This document shows, one piece after another, positions 28,638 to 36,603 of a stretch of DNA of 36,603 nucleotides. The position numbers were made by a program, and so were the translations under genes. Numbering within the stretch: the first letter of the stretch is position 1; each line of letters begins with the position of its first letter. The notes under the pieces were generated by a model, which worked only from the letters and a program-made list of their open reading frames with translations, was not told the origin of the DNA and ran no database searches. Source of the DNA: Burkholderiaceae bacterium. GTDB lineage: Bacteria > Pseudomonadota > Gammaproteobacteria > Burkholderiales > Burkholderiaceae. The stretch covers positions 1-36,603 of the forward strand of contig CANHPL010000026.1 of NCBI GenBank assembly GCA_947462685.1, given 5' to 3'.

Positions 28638-29342
28638 ATGACTGAAAAACATCTATCTTCACAATTTGACGCTGAGTTAAATACGATTAATGCGCATTTA
28701 TTAGAGATGGGCGGTTTAGTTGAATCTCAAGTAGCAAATGCAATGAAAGCTTTTTCGACGATGGACGCTGAATTAGCTTCTCAAGTTTTAGCGAATGAAA
28801 AAGCAGTGAATGATTTTGAAATCAACATTGACAAAGAGTGTGCTGAAATTTTGGCACGTCGTCAGCCAACTGCAAAAGATTTACGTTTGGTATTAGCTAT
28901 TGCAAAGGCAATTTCCAATCTTGAACGTGTTGGAGATGAGGCTGATCATATTGCTGCAAGAATTAAAAAAATTGTAGAAGTGAATGCACCATACCAAATC
29001 AACGTTGCTGAAATACGTATTGCTGGTCAAATGGCTTTAGGTTTATTACGCCGTTCATTAGATGCATTTGCTAGAATGGATTCTAAAGCAGCGGCAACGA
29101 TTGTTGCGGATGATATAGAGATTGATAATGAGTTCCGTGGATTTGTGCGTAAGTTAAACTCGTACATGAGTGAAGACCCACGTATTATTTCTACGGCGCT
29201 TGAAATTTTGTTTATTGCTAAAGCAGTTGAAAGAATTGGTGACCATGCGAAAAACATCTCTGAATTTGTGATTTATGTTGACAAAGGGATGGATGTTAGA
29301 CACTTACCCCGAGAGCAACTTATACAAGAAGCGAACAAATAA
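28638..29342 (+). CDS. phoU: Phosphate signalling/transport regulator PhoU
   Basis: 234 residues built from two similar three-helix repeats. The repeated metal-binding type signatures are visible as KAISNLERVGDEADHIA (about residue 95) and KAVERIGDHAKNISEFVIY near the C-terminus. PhoU is a peripheral protein that links PstB and PhoR and keeps the Pho response off when phosphate is plentiful. It sits between pstB and phoB, the normal betaproteobacterial order. phoB starts two bases after its stop. Confidence 0.97.
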   Translation: MTEKHLSSQFDAELNTINAHLLEMGGLVESQVANAMKAFSTMDAELASQVLANEKAVNDFEINIDKECAEILARRQPTAKDLRLVLAIAKAISNLERVGDEADHIAARIKKIVEVNAPYQINVAEIRIAGQMALGLLRRSLDAFARMDSKAAATIVADDIEIDNEFRGFVRKLNSYMSEDPRIISTALEILFIAKAVERIGDHAKNISEFVIYVDKGMDVRHLPREQLIQEANK

Positions 29343-29343
29343 T

Positions 29344-30057
29344 ATGGCAAGTAGCATACTAATCGTAGAAGATGAACCATCCATTGCGGAACTCATTTCT
29401 GTCAATTTAAGTCACGAAGGTTTTTTACCTGTGAGAGCATTTCAGGCAGACCAAGCGGCAATGTTAATGAGAGATGTATTACCAGATTTAATTGTTCTCG
29501 ATTGGATGCTTCCCGGAAAATCAGGCATTCAGTTTGCAAAAGATTTACGGAATAATGATCGTACAAAAGATATTCCTATTATATTTTTGACGGCTCGTAG
29601 CGAAGAGATGGATAAGATTGCGGGTTTAGATGCCGGAGCAGATGACTATCTAACAAAGCCTTTTTCTCCAAAAGAGTTGGTTGCCAGAATTCGTGCTGTT
29701 TTGCGCCGTAAATCTCCACAGTTAACTGATGACGTCATTGAAATTAATGCACTGAAGTTGGATCCAACAACGCACCGTGTAACTTTCCAAAATCACGATG
29801 AAAAACAAAAAATTGAATTAGGCCCCACAGAATTCAGGCTTCTACGCTTTTTAATGGCCAATCCAGAGCGTGTTCATGCTCGTGGCCAACTTTTAGACAA
29901 GGTGTGGGGAGATCATGTCTTTGTTGAAGAAAGAACTGTAGATGTGCATATTAAGCGTTTACGCGCAGCCTTAGCTCCAGTCGGTTGTGAAACCATGATT
30001 GAAACTGTTCGTGGGAGTGGCTATCGTTTAACTCGCAACCCTTCACTCGTTTCGTGA
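29344..30057 (+). CDS. phoB: Phosphate regulon response regulator PhoB
   Basis: 237 residues from the ATG at 29344; a longer frame from 29275 would overlap phoU and is not conserved. The receiver domain has the phosphoacceptor Asp53 (LIVLDWMLPGKSG), the acidic pair ED in LIVEDEPS and Lys105 in YLTKPFSPKE. The OmpR-type winged helix follows, with IELGPTEFRLLRFLMANPERVHARGQLLDKVWG and the recognition helix region ERTVDVHIKRLRAAL. It activates Pho-box promoters such as the one upstream of pstS. It is followed by phoR after 13 bases. Confidence 0.97.
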   Translation: MASSILIVEDEPSIAELISVNLSHEGFLPVRAFQADQAAMLMRDVLPDLIVLDWMLPGKSGIQFAKDLRNNDRTKDIPIIFLTARSEEMDKIAGLDAGADDYLTKPFSPKELVARIRAVLRRKSPQLTDDVIEINALKLDPTTHRVTFQNHDEKQKIELGPTEFRLLRFLMANPERVHARGQLLDKVWGDHVFVEERTVDVHIKRLRAALAPVGCETMIETVRGSGYRLTRNPSLVS

Positions 30058-30070
30058 AATAATAGCTTCC

Positions 30071-31390
30071 ATGATATTCATGGGGCTTCGTGCAATTTAT
30101 CTTTTAGGGGCTATATTTCTGCTAAGTGCAGTTTGGGCCCGTTTTTTTTCAGTTGAATCTGGTATTTACTTCAGTATTTTCTTGCTAAGTATTTATGTCG
30201 TCTATCAATCCTGGAATCAGTACCGACTTTTAAAAGCATTAAAAGAGAATGATCTTATTGGTCATCGACGTGGGTTAGGTATGTGGCGAGATATTTTTTC
30301 GAATTTAGAGAGAAAGTCTAAGGGGTGGCGACAAGAAATTCTCCGATCTGAGTTGGAATACAATCGGTTTATTCAAGCTGTACAAGCATCACCTAATGGT
30401 CTTGTGATGCTCGATGAAGAAGATCAAATTGAGTGGTGCAACAATATTTGTAAAGAACATTTGCGTATTGACCCTTTACGTGACTCACGTCAGCCCATTA
30501 CCTTCTTGTTAAGGCACCCTGATTTTGTAAAGTATATGCTCAAGGCCAACTTTTCTGAGTCTGTTAATTTAGATTTCATGGGAGTCAATGGCAATTTGAT
30601 GCTTTTACTGCAAGTATTTCCCTACGGCGAAAATCGCAAACTGTTACTTAGTCAAGATGTTACTATTCTGAAAAAAAATGAATCTATCCGCCAAGACTTT
30701 GTAGCTAATGTCTCGCATGAATTGCGGACGCCCCTCACTGTATTAAATGGATTTTTAGAGACCATACGAGATTTACCGCTGAACGAATTAGAAAGAAAAA
30801 AATATATCAATATGATGAGTGCACAGTCCTCACGCATGTTGACTTTGGTCGAAGAGTTGTTGATTCTAACGCGACTAGATCATAGCCCTATTTTGCCGAA
30901 GACATCTGCTGTAAAAATTGCTGAATTGATTCATCGGATCGTTGAGGATGGTCGAGGTTTATCCAATGGTAACCATATCATTCGTGCATCGGTAATGTCG
31001 AAGAAAAACATACTAGGTGCGGAAAATGAATTATTGTCTGCATTTGGAAATTTACTTACGAATGCGATTCGCTACACGCCAGAAGGCGGTACGATTCATG
31101 TGTATTGGGAAGATACACAAGATGGTGGAGTTGTTTATTCCGTGCGTGACACAGGTATAGGTATCGCACCAGAACATATTTCTCGTGTTACTGAGCGTTT
31201 TTATCGCGTTGATCGAAGTCGGTCACGAGACACCGGTGGAACTGGTTTGGGTTTAGCTATTGTGAAACACGTAGCCATGCGTCATTCAGCTTTACTGAAT
31301 ATCGAAAGTACTCTGGCAGTAGGGAGTATCTTTTCTATTACTTTTGATAAAGATCGCATTAGTAAAGAAGAAGGAAAAGAACTCGCTTAA
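30071..31390 (+). CDS. phoR: Phosphate regulon sensor histidine kinase PhoR
   Basis: 439 residues. Two closely spaced transmembrane helices (about 7-22 and 29-45) leave almost no periplasmic domain, as usual for PhoR, which senses phosphate through Pst/PhoU. A PAS domain follows (FIQAVQASPNGLVMLDEEDQIEWCN). The H box is NVSHELRTPLTVLNGF with phosphorylated His216. The ATPase domain has the N box NLLTNAIRYTP and the G boxes DTGIGIAPEHI and GGTGLGLAIVKH. Its stop is separated by one base from the stop of ppk on the opposite strand, with no terminator between them. Confidence 0.96.
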   Translation: MIFMGLRAIYLLGAIFLLSAVWARFFSVESGIYFSIFLLSIYVVYQSWNQYRLLKALKENDLIGHRRGLGMWRDIFSNLERKSKGWRQEILRSELEYNRFIQAVQASPNGLVMLDEEDQIEWCNNICKEHLRIDPLRDSRQPITFLLRHPDFVKYMLKANFSESVNLDFMGVNGNLMLLLQVFPYGENRKLLLSQDVTILKKNESIRQDFVANVSHELRTPLTVLNGFLETIRDLPLNELERKKYINMMSAQSSRMLTLVEELLILTRLDHSPILPKTSAVKIAELIHRIVEDGRGLSNGNHIIRASVMSKKNILGAENELLSAFGNLLTNAIRYTPEGGTIHVYWEDTQDGGVVYSVRDTGIGIAPEHISRVTERFYRVDRSRSRDTGGTGLGLAIVKHVAMRHSALLNIESTLAVGSIFSITFDKDRISKEEGKELA

Positions 31391-31391
31391 T

Positions 31392-33479
31392 CTATCCTTG
31401 AATCAATTTTAAGATTTCTTGTTGTGCAATAAAAGGATATTTACTCTTTGATTGGATTTTTTGATAATGTCCTTCTTGTCGCATAATCCATGCAGCTTGA
31501 TTATCTTGAAGTAAGGCTTTTAGGCCTTCAAAAATCACCCGCGCCTTTATTTGTGGGTCAAGAATCGGGAAGGCAACCTCAACACGACGATATAAATTTC
31601 GATCCATCCAGTCCGCACTCGATAGATAGACTTTTTCAAGACCATTGGCATAAAAGTAATAAATGCGGTGATGCTCTAAAAAACGCCCAATAATAGATCT
31701 GACTTTGATATTTTCAGATAAACCAGGAACTCCAGGCATCAGAGCACATACACCTCGAATAATGAGATCTATTTTGACACCAGCTTGAGATGCTCGATAT
31801 AGTTCTTGAATGACGCTAGGCTCTAAAAGAGCATTCATTTTGGCAATGATATAAGCTTTTTTGCCGGCTTTGGCGGCTCTAGTCTCTGCCCTGATGTGCT
31901 TAATAATCTCTTCTTGCATCGTAAAAGGTGCTAGCCAAAGGTGGGATAGAGCAATTTTTTTCCCTGTACCTGTGAGTTGCTGAAACACCAAATGGACATC
32001 TGATGTAATTTGTTCGTGGGCCGTTAAGATACCAAAGTCGGTATATAGTTTTGCCGTTCGTGGGTGATAATTACCCGTACCCAAATGGGCATAAAGTTTT
32101 AGTATGGATTTACTGTTACCCCTAGCGCCCTTGTCGTTTTCACGGCGCACGATAAGTAGCATTTTTGCATGGCATTTATGCCCAACCACACCATAAATCA
32201 CATGCGCACCAACCGCTTCTAATTTAGCTGCCCATTGCATATTTGTTTGTTCATCAAACCTAGCTAAAAGTTCAACAACAACGGTAACTTCTTTACCATT
32301 TTTAGCCGCCTCCATTAATGCATCCATGACGAGTGACTCGTCCCCAGTACGGTAGACAGTTTGTTTAATTGCAAGAACTTGAGGATCGCGAGCTGCTTGT
32401 CGAAGCAACTCTAAAACCGGTTCAAAACTTTCATAAGGATGGTGCAGAAGTACATCTGACTTACTGATCGTTTCGAAGATGGATTGATCTTGTATAAAAA
32501 CTACTGGGTATTGAGGTGTGGCCACCATAAATTTCAGATCAGGTCGATTAATTAATTCAGGAATTTGAACTAATCGTACTAAATTGACAGGACCATTGAC
32601 TCGATAACAATCTGACTCTTGCAGGTTTGATTCATTTAAGATTCTTTCAACCAGCTTATCAGGGGTTTTTGCATTAATTTCCAATCGAACTGCATCGCCT
32701 AAGTGCCTAGTAGGTAACTCACCCTGTAGGGCACTTCTTAGATCTGTAATATCATCTTCAGAAACAAAAAGATCAGAATTTCGCGTGATTCTAAATTGGT
32801 AACAGCCGGTTACTGTGATACCCGGAAAAAGCTCTCCCACAAAAGCCTGCATAAAAGAGGATAGTAAAATAAAGCAGGTTTCTTCCTTTAATTCAAATTG
32901 TTTTGGAACTCTGACAACGCGTGGCAGAGATCGAGGGGCTTGAATAACAGCCAAAGAAGCATTGCGTCCAAAAGAGTCTTTTCCGTCAAGTGATACTAAA
33001 AAATTTAAACTTTTATTAAGGACCCTCGGAAAAGGATGAGCGGGATCTAAAGCAATAGGGGTTAGCAAAGGCACTAATTCACGATGAAAAAAATTGCGTG
33101 CCCATTGATGAAGTTTTGGAGTCCATGTTGACGGGTATTTAAAAATCACCTTTTCTGAGGCAAGTGCTGGCAAAATAGATTGCTGCAAAAGCGCATATTT
33201 TTTAAGGACTAAATGATGGGCAAATTCAGTAATGTGGTGATAGGATTCCTGTACGGTAAGTCCATCCTCAAGAGTTTTATTAGGATTTTCTGCTAATTGG
33301 GCTTTGAGGCCAGCCATGCGGATTTCAAAAAACTCGTCCATATTACTTGATACAATACAAATGTATCGCAATCTTTCAAGAAGGGGAACGGCAAGATCCT
33401 CTGCCTGAGCCAATACTCTGGAGTTAAATTCTAAAAGACCAATTTCTCGGTTGAGTAGTGGAGTAGGGGATCTTGGCAT
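31392..33479 (-). CDS. ppk: Polyphosphate kinase 1
   Basis: 695 residues (E. coli 688). It transfers the gamma phosphate of ATP to polyphosphate. The four-domain PPK1 layout is clear: N-terminal LNREIGLLEFNSRVLAQA, SSNMDEFFEIRMAGLKAQ, the head domain, then the catalytic C1/C2 domains. The autophosphorylated histidine corresponds to H437 in KCHAKMLLIV and the second essential histidine to H603 in LEHHRIYYF; HLGTGNYHPRTAKLYTDF and YLSSADWMDRNLYRRVE are also typical. There is no ribosome binding site before the ATG and a promoter-like region abuts it. It is divergent from ppx and convergent with phoR. Confidence 0.97.
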   Translation of the reverse strand: MPRSPTPLLNREIGLLEFNSRVLAQAEDLAVPLLERLRYICIVSSNMDEFFEIRMAGLKAQLAENPNKTLEDGLTVQESYHHITEFAHHLVLKKYALLQQSILPALASEKVIFKYPSTWTPKLHQWARNFFHRELVPLLTPIALDPAHPFPRVLNKSLNFLVSLDGKDSFGRNASLAVIQAPRSLPRVVRVPKQFELKEETCFILLSSFMQAFVGELFPGITVTGCYQFRITRNSDLFVSEDDITDLRSALQGELPTRHLGDAVRLEINAKTPDKLVERILNESNLQESDCYRVNGPVNLVRLVQIPELINRPDLKFMVATPQYPVVFIQDQSIFETISKSDVLLHHPYESFEPVLELLRQAARDPQVLAIKQTVYRTGDESLVMDALMEAAKNGKEVTVVVELLARFDEQTNMQWAAKLEAVGAHVIYGVVGHKCHAKMLLIVRRENDKGARGNSKSILKLYAHLGTGNYHPRTAKLYTDFGILTAHEQITSDVHLVFQQLTGTGKKIALSHLWLAPFTMQEEIIKHIRAETRAAKAGKKAYIIAKMNALLEPSVIQELYRASQAGVKIDLIIRGVCALMPGVPGLSENIKVRSIIGRFLEHHRIYYFYANGLEKVYLSSADWMDRNLYRRVEVAFPILDPQIKARVIFEGLKALLQDNQAAWIMRQEGHYQKIQSKSKYPFIAQQEILKLIQG

Positions 33480-33487
33480 TTGTATAC

Positions 33488-33521
33488 ATTGTTTCAGTTA
33501 AATATGTCAAATTGATGATGG
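33488..33521 (-). promoter_or_regulatory. Weak candidate Pho box and promoter for ppk
   Basis: On the minus strand CCATCAT (33521-33515), four bases, then TTGACAT (33510-33504) match the PhoB repeat in about 9 of 14 positions. AACAAT (33493-33488) lies exactly 10 bases further on. A sigma-70 reading is also possible: TTGACA, 18 bases, TATACA (33486-33481). Either way the transcript would start at or within the first codons of ppk. Confidence 0.3.
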
Positions 33522-33540
33522 TAATTCACTAAAATATCAT
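33512..33540 (+). promoter_or_regulatory. Probable ppx promoter
   Basis: TTGATG (33512-33517) and TATCAT (33535-33540) are separated by 17 bases, giving four and five matches to the sigma-70 consensus. The predicted leader is about 38 bases and ends in AGTAGGT before the ATG. It overlaps the candidate ppk control site on the other strand. Confidence 0.5.
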
Positions 33541-33584
33541 AAAAATGAAATATTATTAAGTTGTAGATAAATATAAAAGTAGGT

Positions 33585-35144
33585 ATGTCTTTAGAATTCC
33601 AATCATCGCTAAAAAAAGAATCAGAGCCTAAGTTAATTGCTTCGGTTGACTTAGGATCTAATAGTTTTAGGATGGTAGTTGCACAAATTTTGGAAACTCC
33701 CTCTGGTTACCAGTTGCGTCCGGTAGATACTCTCAGAGATTCAATTAAATTAGCCTCTGGTTTAGATAGTGAAAAAAACCTTGATGCTGAAGCATTTGCT
33801 AGAGGTCTCAGCTCGATTCGAAGATTTGGTGAGCGTTTACGTAGTTTTTCTCCAATGCAGGTTCGAGCAGTAGCGACTAATACACTTCGTGTTGCTAGAA
33901 ATGCCTCTCAATTTATACAACAGGCTGAACTTGCTTTGGGGTTTCCCATCGAAGTGATTGCTGGTCGTGAGGAAGCTCGTTTGGTGTATGTGGGTGCCTC
34001 CCATGGCGCCCCTGCTAATGCAGGTAATCGTCTAGTGATTGATGTCGGTGGCGGTTCTACAGAATTTATTATAGGCCATGGGTATGAGGCAAAGCTAATG
34101 GAGTCCTTATACATTGGTTGTGTGTCGCATAGTCAAAAGTTTTTTGTTAAAGGAGCGGTAGATAGTTATAGCTTTAAGCAAGCAGAGTTAGCAGCGAGAC
34201 AAGAGATTCAAATTTTGGCAAAAGAATATCGTAAAAAAGGTTGGGATCAGGTGATTGGTTCTTCTGGAACAGCAAAAGCAATTGCTGAACTGATCGTTTT
34301 GAATGGTTTTGATGGAATGAGCGGCGGTTACACGGGTTTTGATTCGAGTGGACTGATTACACGCGACAGTTTAGAGAATCTGAAAAGTTCTTTGATTGAG
34401 TCGGAGTCAATGCACGCTTCTACGTTAATTGGTCTGAAGCCAGACCGTCGGCAAGTTTTGCCTGGTGGATTAGCAATCATGATTGCAGCTTTTGATGAAT
34501 TAAGAATTGAATCAATGGAGATTGTGGAAGCGGCTTTGCGGATGGGAGTCTTATATGACTTCCTTGGTCGGGCGCAACACCATGATATGCGCTTTGTTAC
34601 TGTCGAACAATTTATGAAGCGCTATTCTGTGGATATCGAGCAAGCATTGCGTGTGGAGCAATTGGCGACATTATTTTTAGAGCAATTTCCGATGCCTGAA
34701 AATGAAGATCGGATCAATAATCTTTCTTTATTGGGTTGGGCTGCTCGGTTACATGAAATTGGTTTATCCATCTCTCACAATGGCTACCATAAGCATTCAG
34801 CATACATATCTGCAAATGCAGATATGCCTGGGTTCTCGAAGAATGATCAGGCACGTTTATCGGCTCTCCTTTTGGGGCATGTTGGAAAACTTGCTAAAGT
34901 TTCATCAAATAATCATTTTATTGATTGGCGGATGTTGTTTTGTTTGCGTCTAGCTTTGGTTTTGGCGAGAAGAAGAACTCATGAAGAGATTCCAAACATA
35001 TTAGTCCAGCAGACAGCTAAAGGATATAAGGTAAGTATTCCTAAGAAATGGTTAGAGGACCATTCTTTGACTGAATTTAGTCTTAAAAAAGAAGCGGAAG
35101 ATTGGGCTAAGGTCAATAGCGAATACATCCTTGACCTTTACTAA
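33585..35144 (+). CDS. ppx: Exopolyphosphatase (Ppx/GppA family)
   Basis: 519 residues (E. coli Ppx 513). The N-terminal ASKHA phosphatase fold shows ASVDLGSNSFRMVVAQI, the catalytic region EVIAGREEARLVYVGA with its Glu, and the phosphate loop VIDVGGGSTEFIIG. The C-terminal helical domain has an HD-like block AARLHEIGLSISHNGYHKHSAYI. It removes terminal phosphate from polyphosphate and may also act on pppGpp, which the family cannot distinguish by sequence alone. It is divergent from ppk, so synthesis and breakdown of polyphosphate are controlled from the same 105-base gap. Confidence 0.95.
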   Translation: MSLEFQSSLKKESEPKLIASVDLGSNSFRMVVAQILETPSGYQLRPVDTLRDSIKLASGLDSEKNLDAEAFARGLSSIRRFGERLRSFSPMQVRAVATNTLRVARNASQFIQQAELALGFPIEVIAGREEARLVYVGASHGAPANAGNRLVIDVGGGSTEFIIGHGYEAKLMESLYIGCVSHSQKFFVKGAVDSYSFKQAELAARQEIQILAKEYRKKGWDQVIGSSGTAKAIAELIVLNGFDGMSGGYTGFDSSGLITRDSLENLKSSLIESESMHASTLIGLKPDRRQVLPGGLAIMIAAFDELRIESMEIVEAALRMGVLYDFLGRAQHHDMRFVTVEQFMKRYSVDIEQALRVEQLATLFLEQFPMPENEDRINNLSLLGWAARLHEIGLSISHNGYHKHSAYISANADMPGFSKNDQARLSALLLGHVGKLAKVSSNNHFIDWRMLFCLRLALVLARRRTHEEIPNILVQQTAKGYKVSIPKKWLEDHSLTEFSLKKEAEDWAKVNSEYILDLY

Positions 35145-35205
35145 AACTTTAACAAATAAAACCGCAATAAAAACAGCAAGACTTCTTCTCGCAGAAAATG
35201 CCAAA

Positions 35206-36162
35206 TTAATTATCAGCTAAAAAGTGTTTGGCATATTTTCGATTAATATCCGAAAGTCTAAACATCGTTAAAAAATCAGCTGTATTAAAGTCAGGATCCC
35301 AAGCGGGTTCACCACATATTTTTGCCCCAACTCTTAAGTAGCCCTTAAGCAATGGTGGTGGTTCCACCTCTAAAGTTGAGTTTAATTTGTCAAGAGGTAA
35401 CGGGAGTCTAGGGAAGGTACGATATTCAATTGGTGAGAGGTATTTTTCTTGAAAAATTCGGTTTAAGCTAGCAGCATAATGACCGCCATCACCCATAGGA
35501 ACACTTGCACAACCCAACATAATTTCATACCCATGTTGTTTCATGTATGACCCAAGCCCTGCCCACAAAGCCATAATTACGCCACCGGAACGATAATTTT
35601 CATGCACGCATGAACGTCCAATCTCGACTGTTTTTGGCAAAAGATGTTGTAGACGAGCCAAGTCGAATTCGGACTCAGAATACAGCCTACCGATTATTTT
35701 TGCTTGTTCAGGCGGTAACACACGGTAGGTACCTACGACTTGCAGGGTTTCGCGATCACGCACGATTAAATGATCGCAATAGGCGTCAAAATAATCAACA
35801 TCAAGCCCTTCAGCATTGAAGGGTAGGCTCGCCCCCATTTCCTCTGCAAAAACACGATAGCGCAAGCGCTGAGCCTCTTTAATCTCAGCTAAATCACGAG
35901 CTACATAGACTTGAATCGGACTTTGTTTTTGTGTTTTGACTGCCGGTGCTGCTAAAGGAGTTTCCGCCAAGGTTTTACGCAAAGCTTTTATTCTCTTTAA
36001 ACGCTTTTTTGATTTTGCCTTCTTCTTTAAAGGAAAAATATTTACGAATTTATTAAACTTTTGAATTTCCGACAATTTGCTAGTTAATTTACCAGCAAGT
36101 TTCGTAGTTATCCCTTCTCCTATGGAGTTTAAAGATTGTAAGGGATTTGGGATTTCTTTCAT
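35206..36162 (-). CDS. OlsB-like GNAT acyltransferase (putative ornithine N-acyltransferase)
   Basis: 318 residues. From about residue 85 the protein shows the OlsB/FeeM-type GNAT core: EIKEAQRLRYRVFAEEMGA, GLDVDYFDAYCDHLIVRD, VVGTYRVLPP, GRLYSESEFDL, VEIGRSCVHENYRSGGVIMALW and LGCASVPMGDGGHYAA. OlsB moves a 3-hydroxyacyl chain from ACP to ornithine, the first step to phosphorus-free ornithine lipids. The C-terminal PPLLKGYLRVGAKICGEPAWDPDFNTADF block is shared with a wider betaproteobacterial hemolysin-like group, so the exact substrate is uncertain. The first about 80 residues are an extension with a Lys/Arg cluster (KKKAKSKKRLKRIKALRK), perhaps for membrane contact. No OlsA partner is in the window. 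Confidence 0.85.
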   Translation of the reverse strand: MKEIPNPLQSLNSIGEGITTKLAGKLTSKLSEIQKFNKFVNIFPLKKKAKSKKRLKRIKALRKTLAETPLAAPAVKTQKQSPIQVYVARDLAEIKEAQRLRYRVFAEEMGASLPFNAEGLDVDYFDAYCDHLIVRDRETLQVVGTYRVLPPEQAKIIGRLYSESEFDLARLQHLLPKTVEIGRSCVHENYRSGGVIMALWAGLGSYMKQHGYEIMLGCASVPMGDGGHYAASLNRIFQEKYLSPIEYRTFPRLPLPLDKLNSTLEVEPPPLLKGYLRVGAKICGEPAWDPDFNTADFLTMFRLSDINRKYAKHFLADN

Positions 36163-36190
36163 ATATTCTGTTCTTCAATTAGTTAAGAAA

Positions 36191-36224
36191 ATTATATTTA
36201 AATTTAATGTCACAGAGATGACAC
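36191..36224 (-). promoter_or_regulatory. Candidate Pho box and -10 of the OlsB-like gene
   Basis: On the minus strand GTGTCAT (36224-36218), spacer CTCT, GTGACAT (36213-36207) form a 7-4-7 direct repeat resembling the PhoB site (6/7 and 4-5/7). A perfect TATAAT (36196-36191) begins exactly 10 bases after it, the spacing known for PhoB-activated promoters. The predicted leader is about 20 bases. The element is also nearly palindromic. Confidence 0.5.
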
Positions 36225-36225
36225 T

Positions 36226-36603
36226 TCATAAGATTTGATCGATTGACGACCATTTGGAAATAATTGGCAATAAGATGCTAACCCATGAAAATAAACACAA
36301 AATGAGTGCGAGCATAACCGCTGCACTGCCAAAATCTTTGGCGCGTTGGGAGAGATCGTGTTTTTCAAATGAGATGCGATCGATTGCAGCTTCGACACTG
36401 GAATTTAATAATTCAACGATTAAAACCAGGGTTACTGACCCAAACAAAATGATGTGTTCTGCTGGTGTTACTGGTAACACAAAACTAACGGGAATTAACA
36501 CGCTTGCTAAAGTCAATTCTTGACGAAAGGCACTTTCTTCACGGACGGCAAATACAAGTCCATTCCATGAGTTCACTGCAGCTCTAAAAGCTCTAGTAAT
36601 CCC
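36226..36603 (-). CDS. dgkA: Diacylglycerol kinase, 5' truncated by window edge
   Basis: The frame is open to the last base of the window, so the start lies outside; the first visible residues are GITRAFRAAVNSWNGL, matching the N-terminal region of E. coli DgkA. Catalytic signatures are EESAFRQE, VELLNSSVEAAIDRIS (the E..N...E motif) and HDLSQRAKDFGSAAV. Three transmembrane helices are evident. The enzyme phosphorylates diacylglycerol to phosphatidate at the inner membrane, recycling lipid left by glycan or lipid transfer reactions. The apparent GTG start at 36576 is an internal valine. The OlsB-like gene lies downstream on the same strand, with its own promoter between. Confidence 0.93.
   Translation of the reverse strand, partial: GITRAFRAAVNSWNGLVFAVREESAFRQELTLASVLIPVSFVLPVTPAEHIILFGSVTLVLIVELLNSSVEAAIDRISFEKHDLSQRAKDFGSAAVMLALILCLFSWVSILLPIISKWSSIDQIL

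Noticed and set aside
35145..35205. Possible terminator between ppx and the OlsB-like gene
   Set aside because: The 61-base convergent gap is AT-rich, but I could not find a stem followed by a T tract on either strand.
1..36603. Defence system, mobile element or CRISPR array
   Set aside because: Every long frame reads as a housekeeping or common accessory gene; no transposase, integrase, toxin-antitoxin pair, tandem spacer array or tRNA-associated repeat was seen.

Overview
The window looks like a piece of a low-GC betaproteobacterial chromosome, most likely a Burkholderiales member of the Polynucleobacter type. Three things suggest this: the protein sequences themselves, the order carA-carB-greA-DUF4149-yhbY/rlmE-ftsH-folP-glmM-pstSCAB-phoU-phoB-phoR-ppk-ppx, and the AT-rich but normal coding composition. 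The taxon is an inference from gene order and protein similarity remembered by eye; no search was run. Genes are tightly packed. No intergenic stretch exceeds 300 bases; the longest are 13673-13835, 20520-20670, 8083-8231 and 2001-2144. I see no tRNA, rRNA, CRISPR array, insertion sequence, prophage or integrase.

Region 1 (1-3017): the 3' part of a luciferase-like flavin oxidoreductase, an unrecognised membrane-anchored protein, and a convergent SAM methyltransferase. Region 2 (3060-11779): the cluster dnaQ / rnhA / yafS-like methyltransferase / gloB / mltD, which is also found in E. coli, here split by a two-gene RND efflux system (permease and adaptor) between dnaQ and rnhA. Region 3 (11795-13672): prpE, propionyl-CoA synthetase. 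Region 4 (13694-18790): carA-carB with a clear promoter and a structured leader, then greA. Region 5 (18795-24795): DUF4149 membrane protein, yhbY, rlmE, ftsH, folP and glmM (ribosome maturation, membrane proteolysis, folate, cell-wall precursor). Region 6 (24842-35144): phosphate uptake and signalling, pstS-pstC-pstA-pstB-phoU-phoB-phoR behind a good Pho box, with the polyphosphate genes ppk (convergent to phoR) and ppx (divergent from ppk). Region 7 (35206-36603): an OlsB-like acyltransferase and the 3' part of dgkA.

How the parts work together: PstSCAB imports phosphate, PhoU and PhoR report on transport, and PhoB should activate pstS. Ppk and Ppx store and release polyphosphate. The OlsB-like enzyme may make phosphorus-free ornithine lipid; it has its own Pho-box-like site exactly 10 bp upstream of a perfect TATAAT, so it may belong to the same regulon.

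I found no convincing wholly new multi-gene system. The best second-look items are small-scale: an intrinsic terminator embedded in the first codons of folP, a 7-bp (9 with G-U pairs) hairpin enclosing the carA start codon behind a promoter with a GTTTT start site, and the candidate Pho box on the OlsB-like gene.
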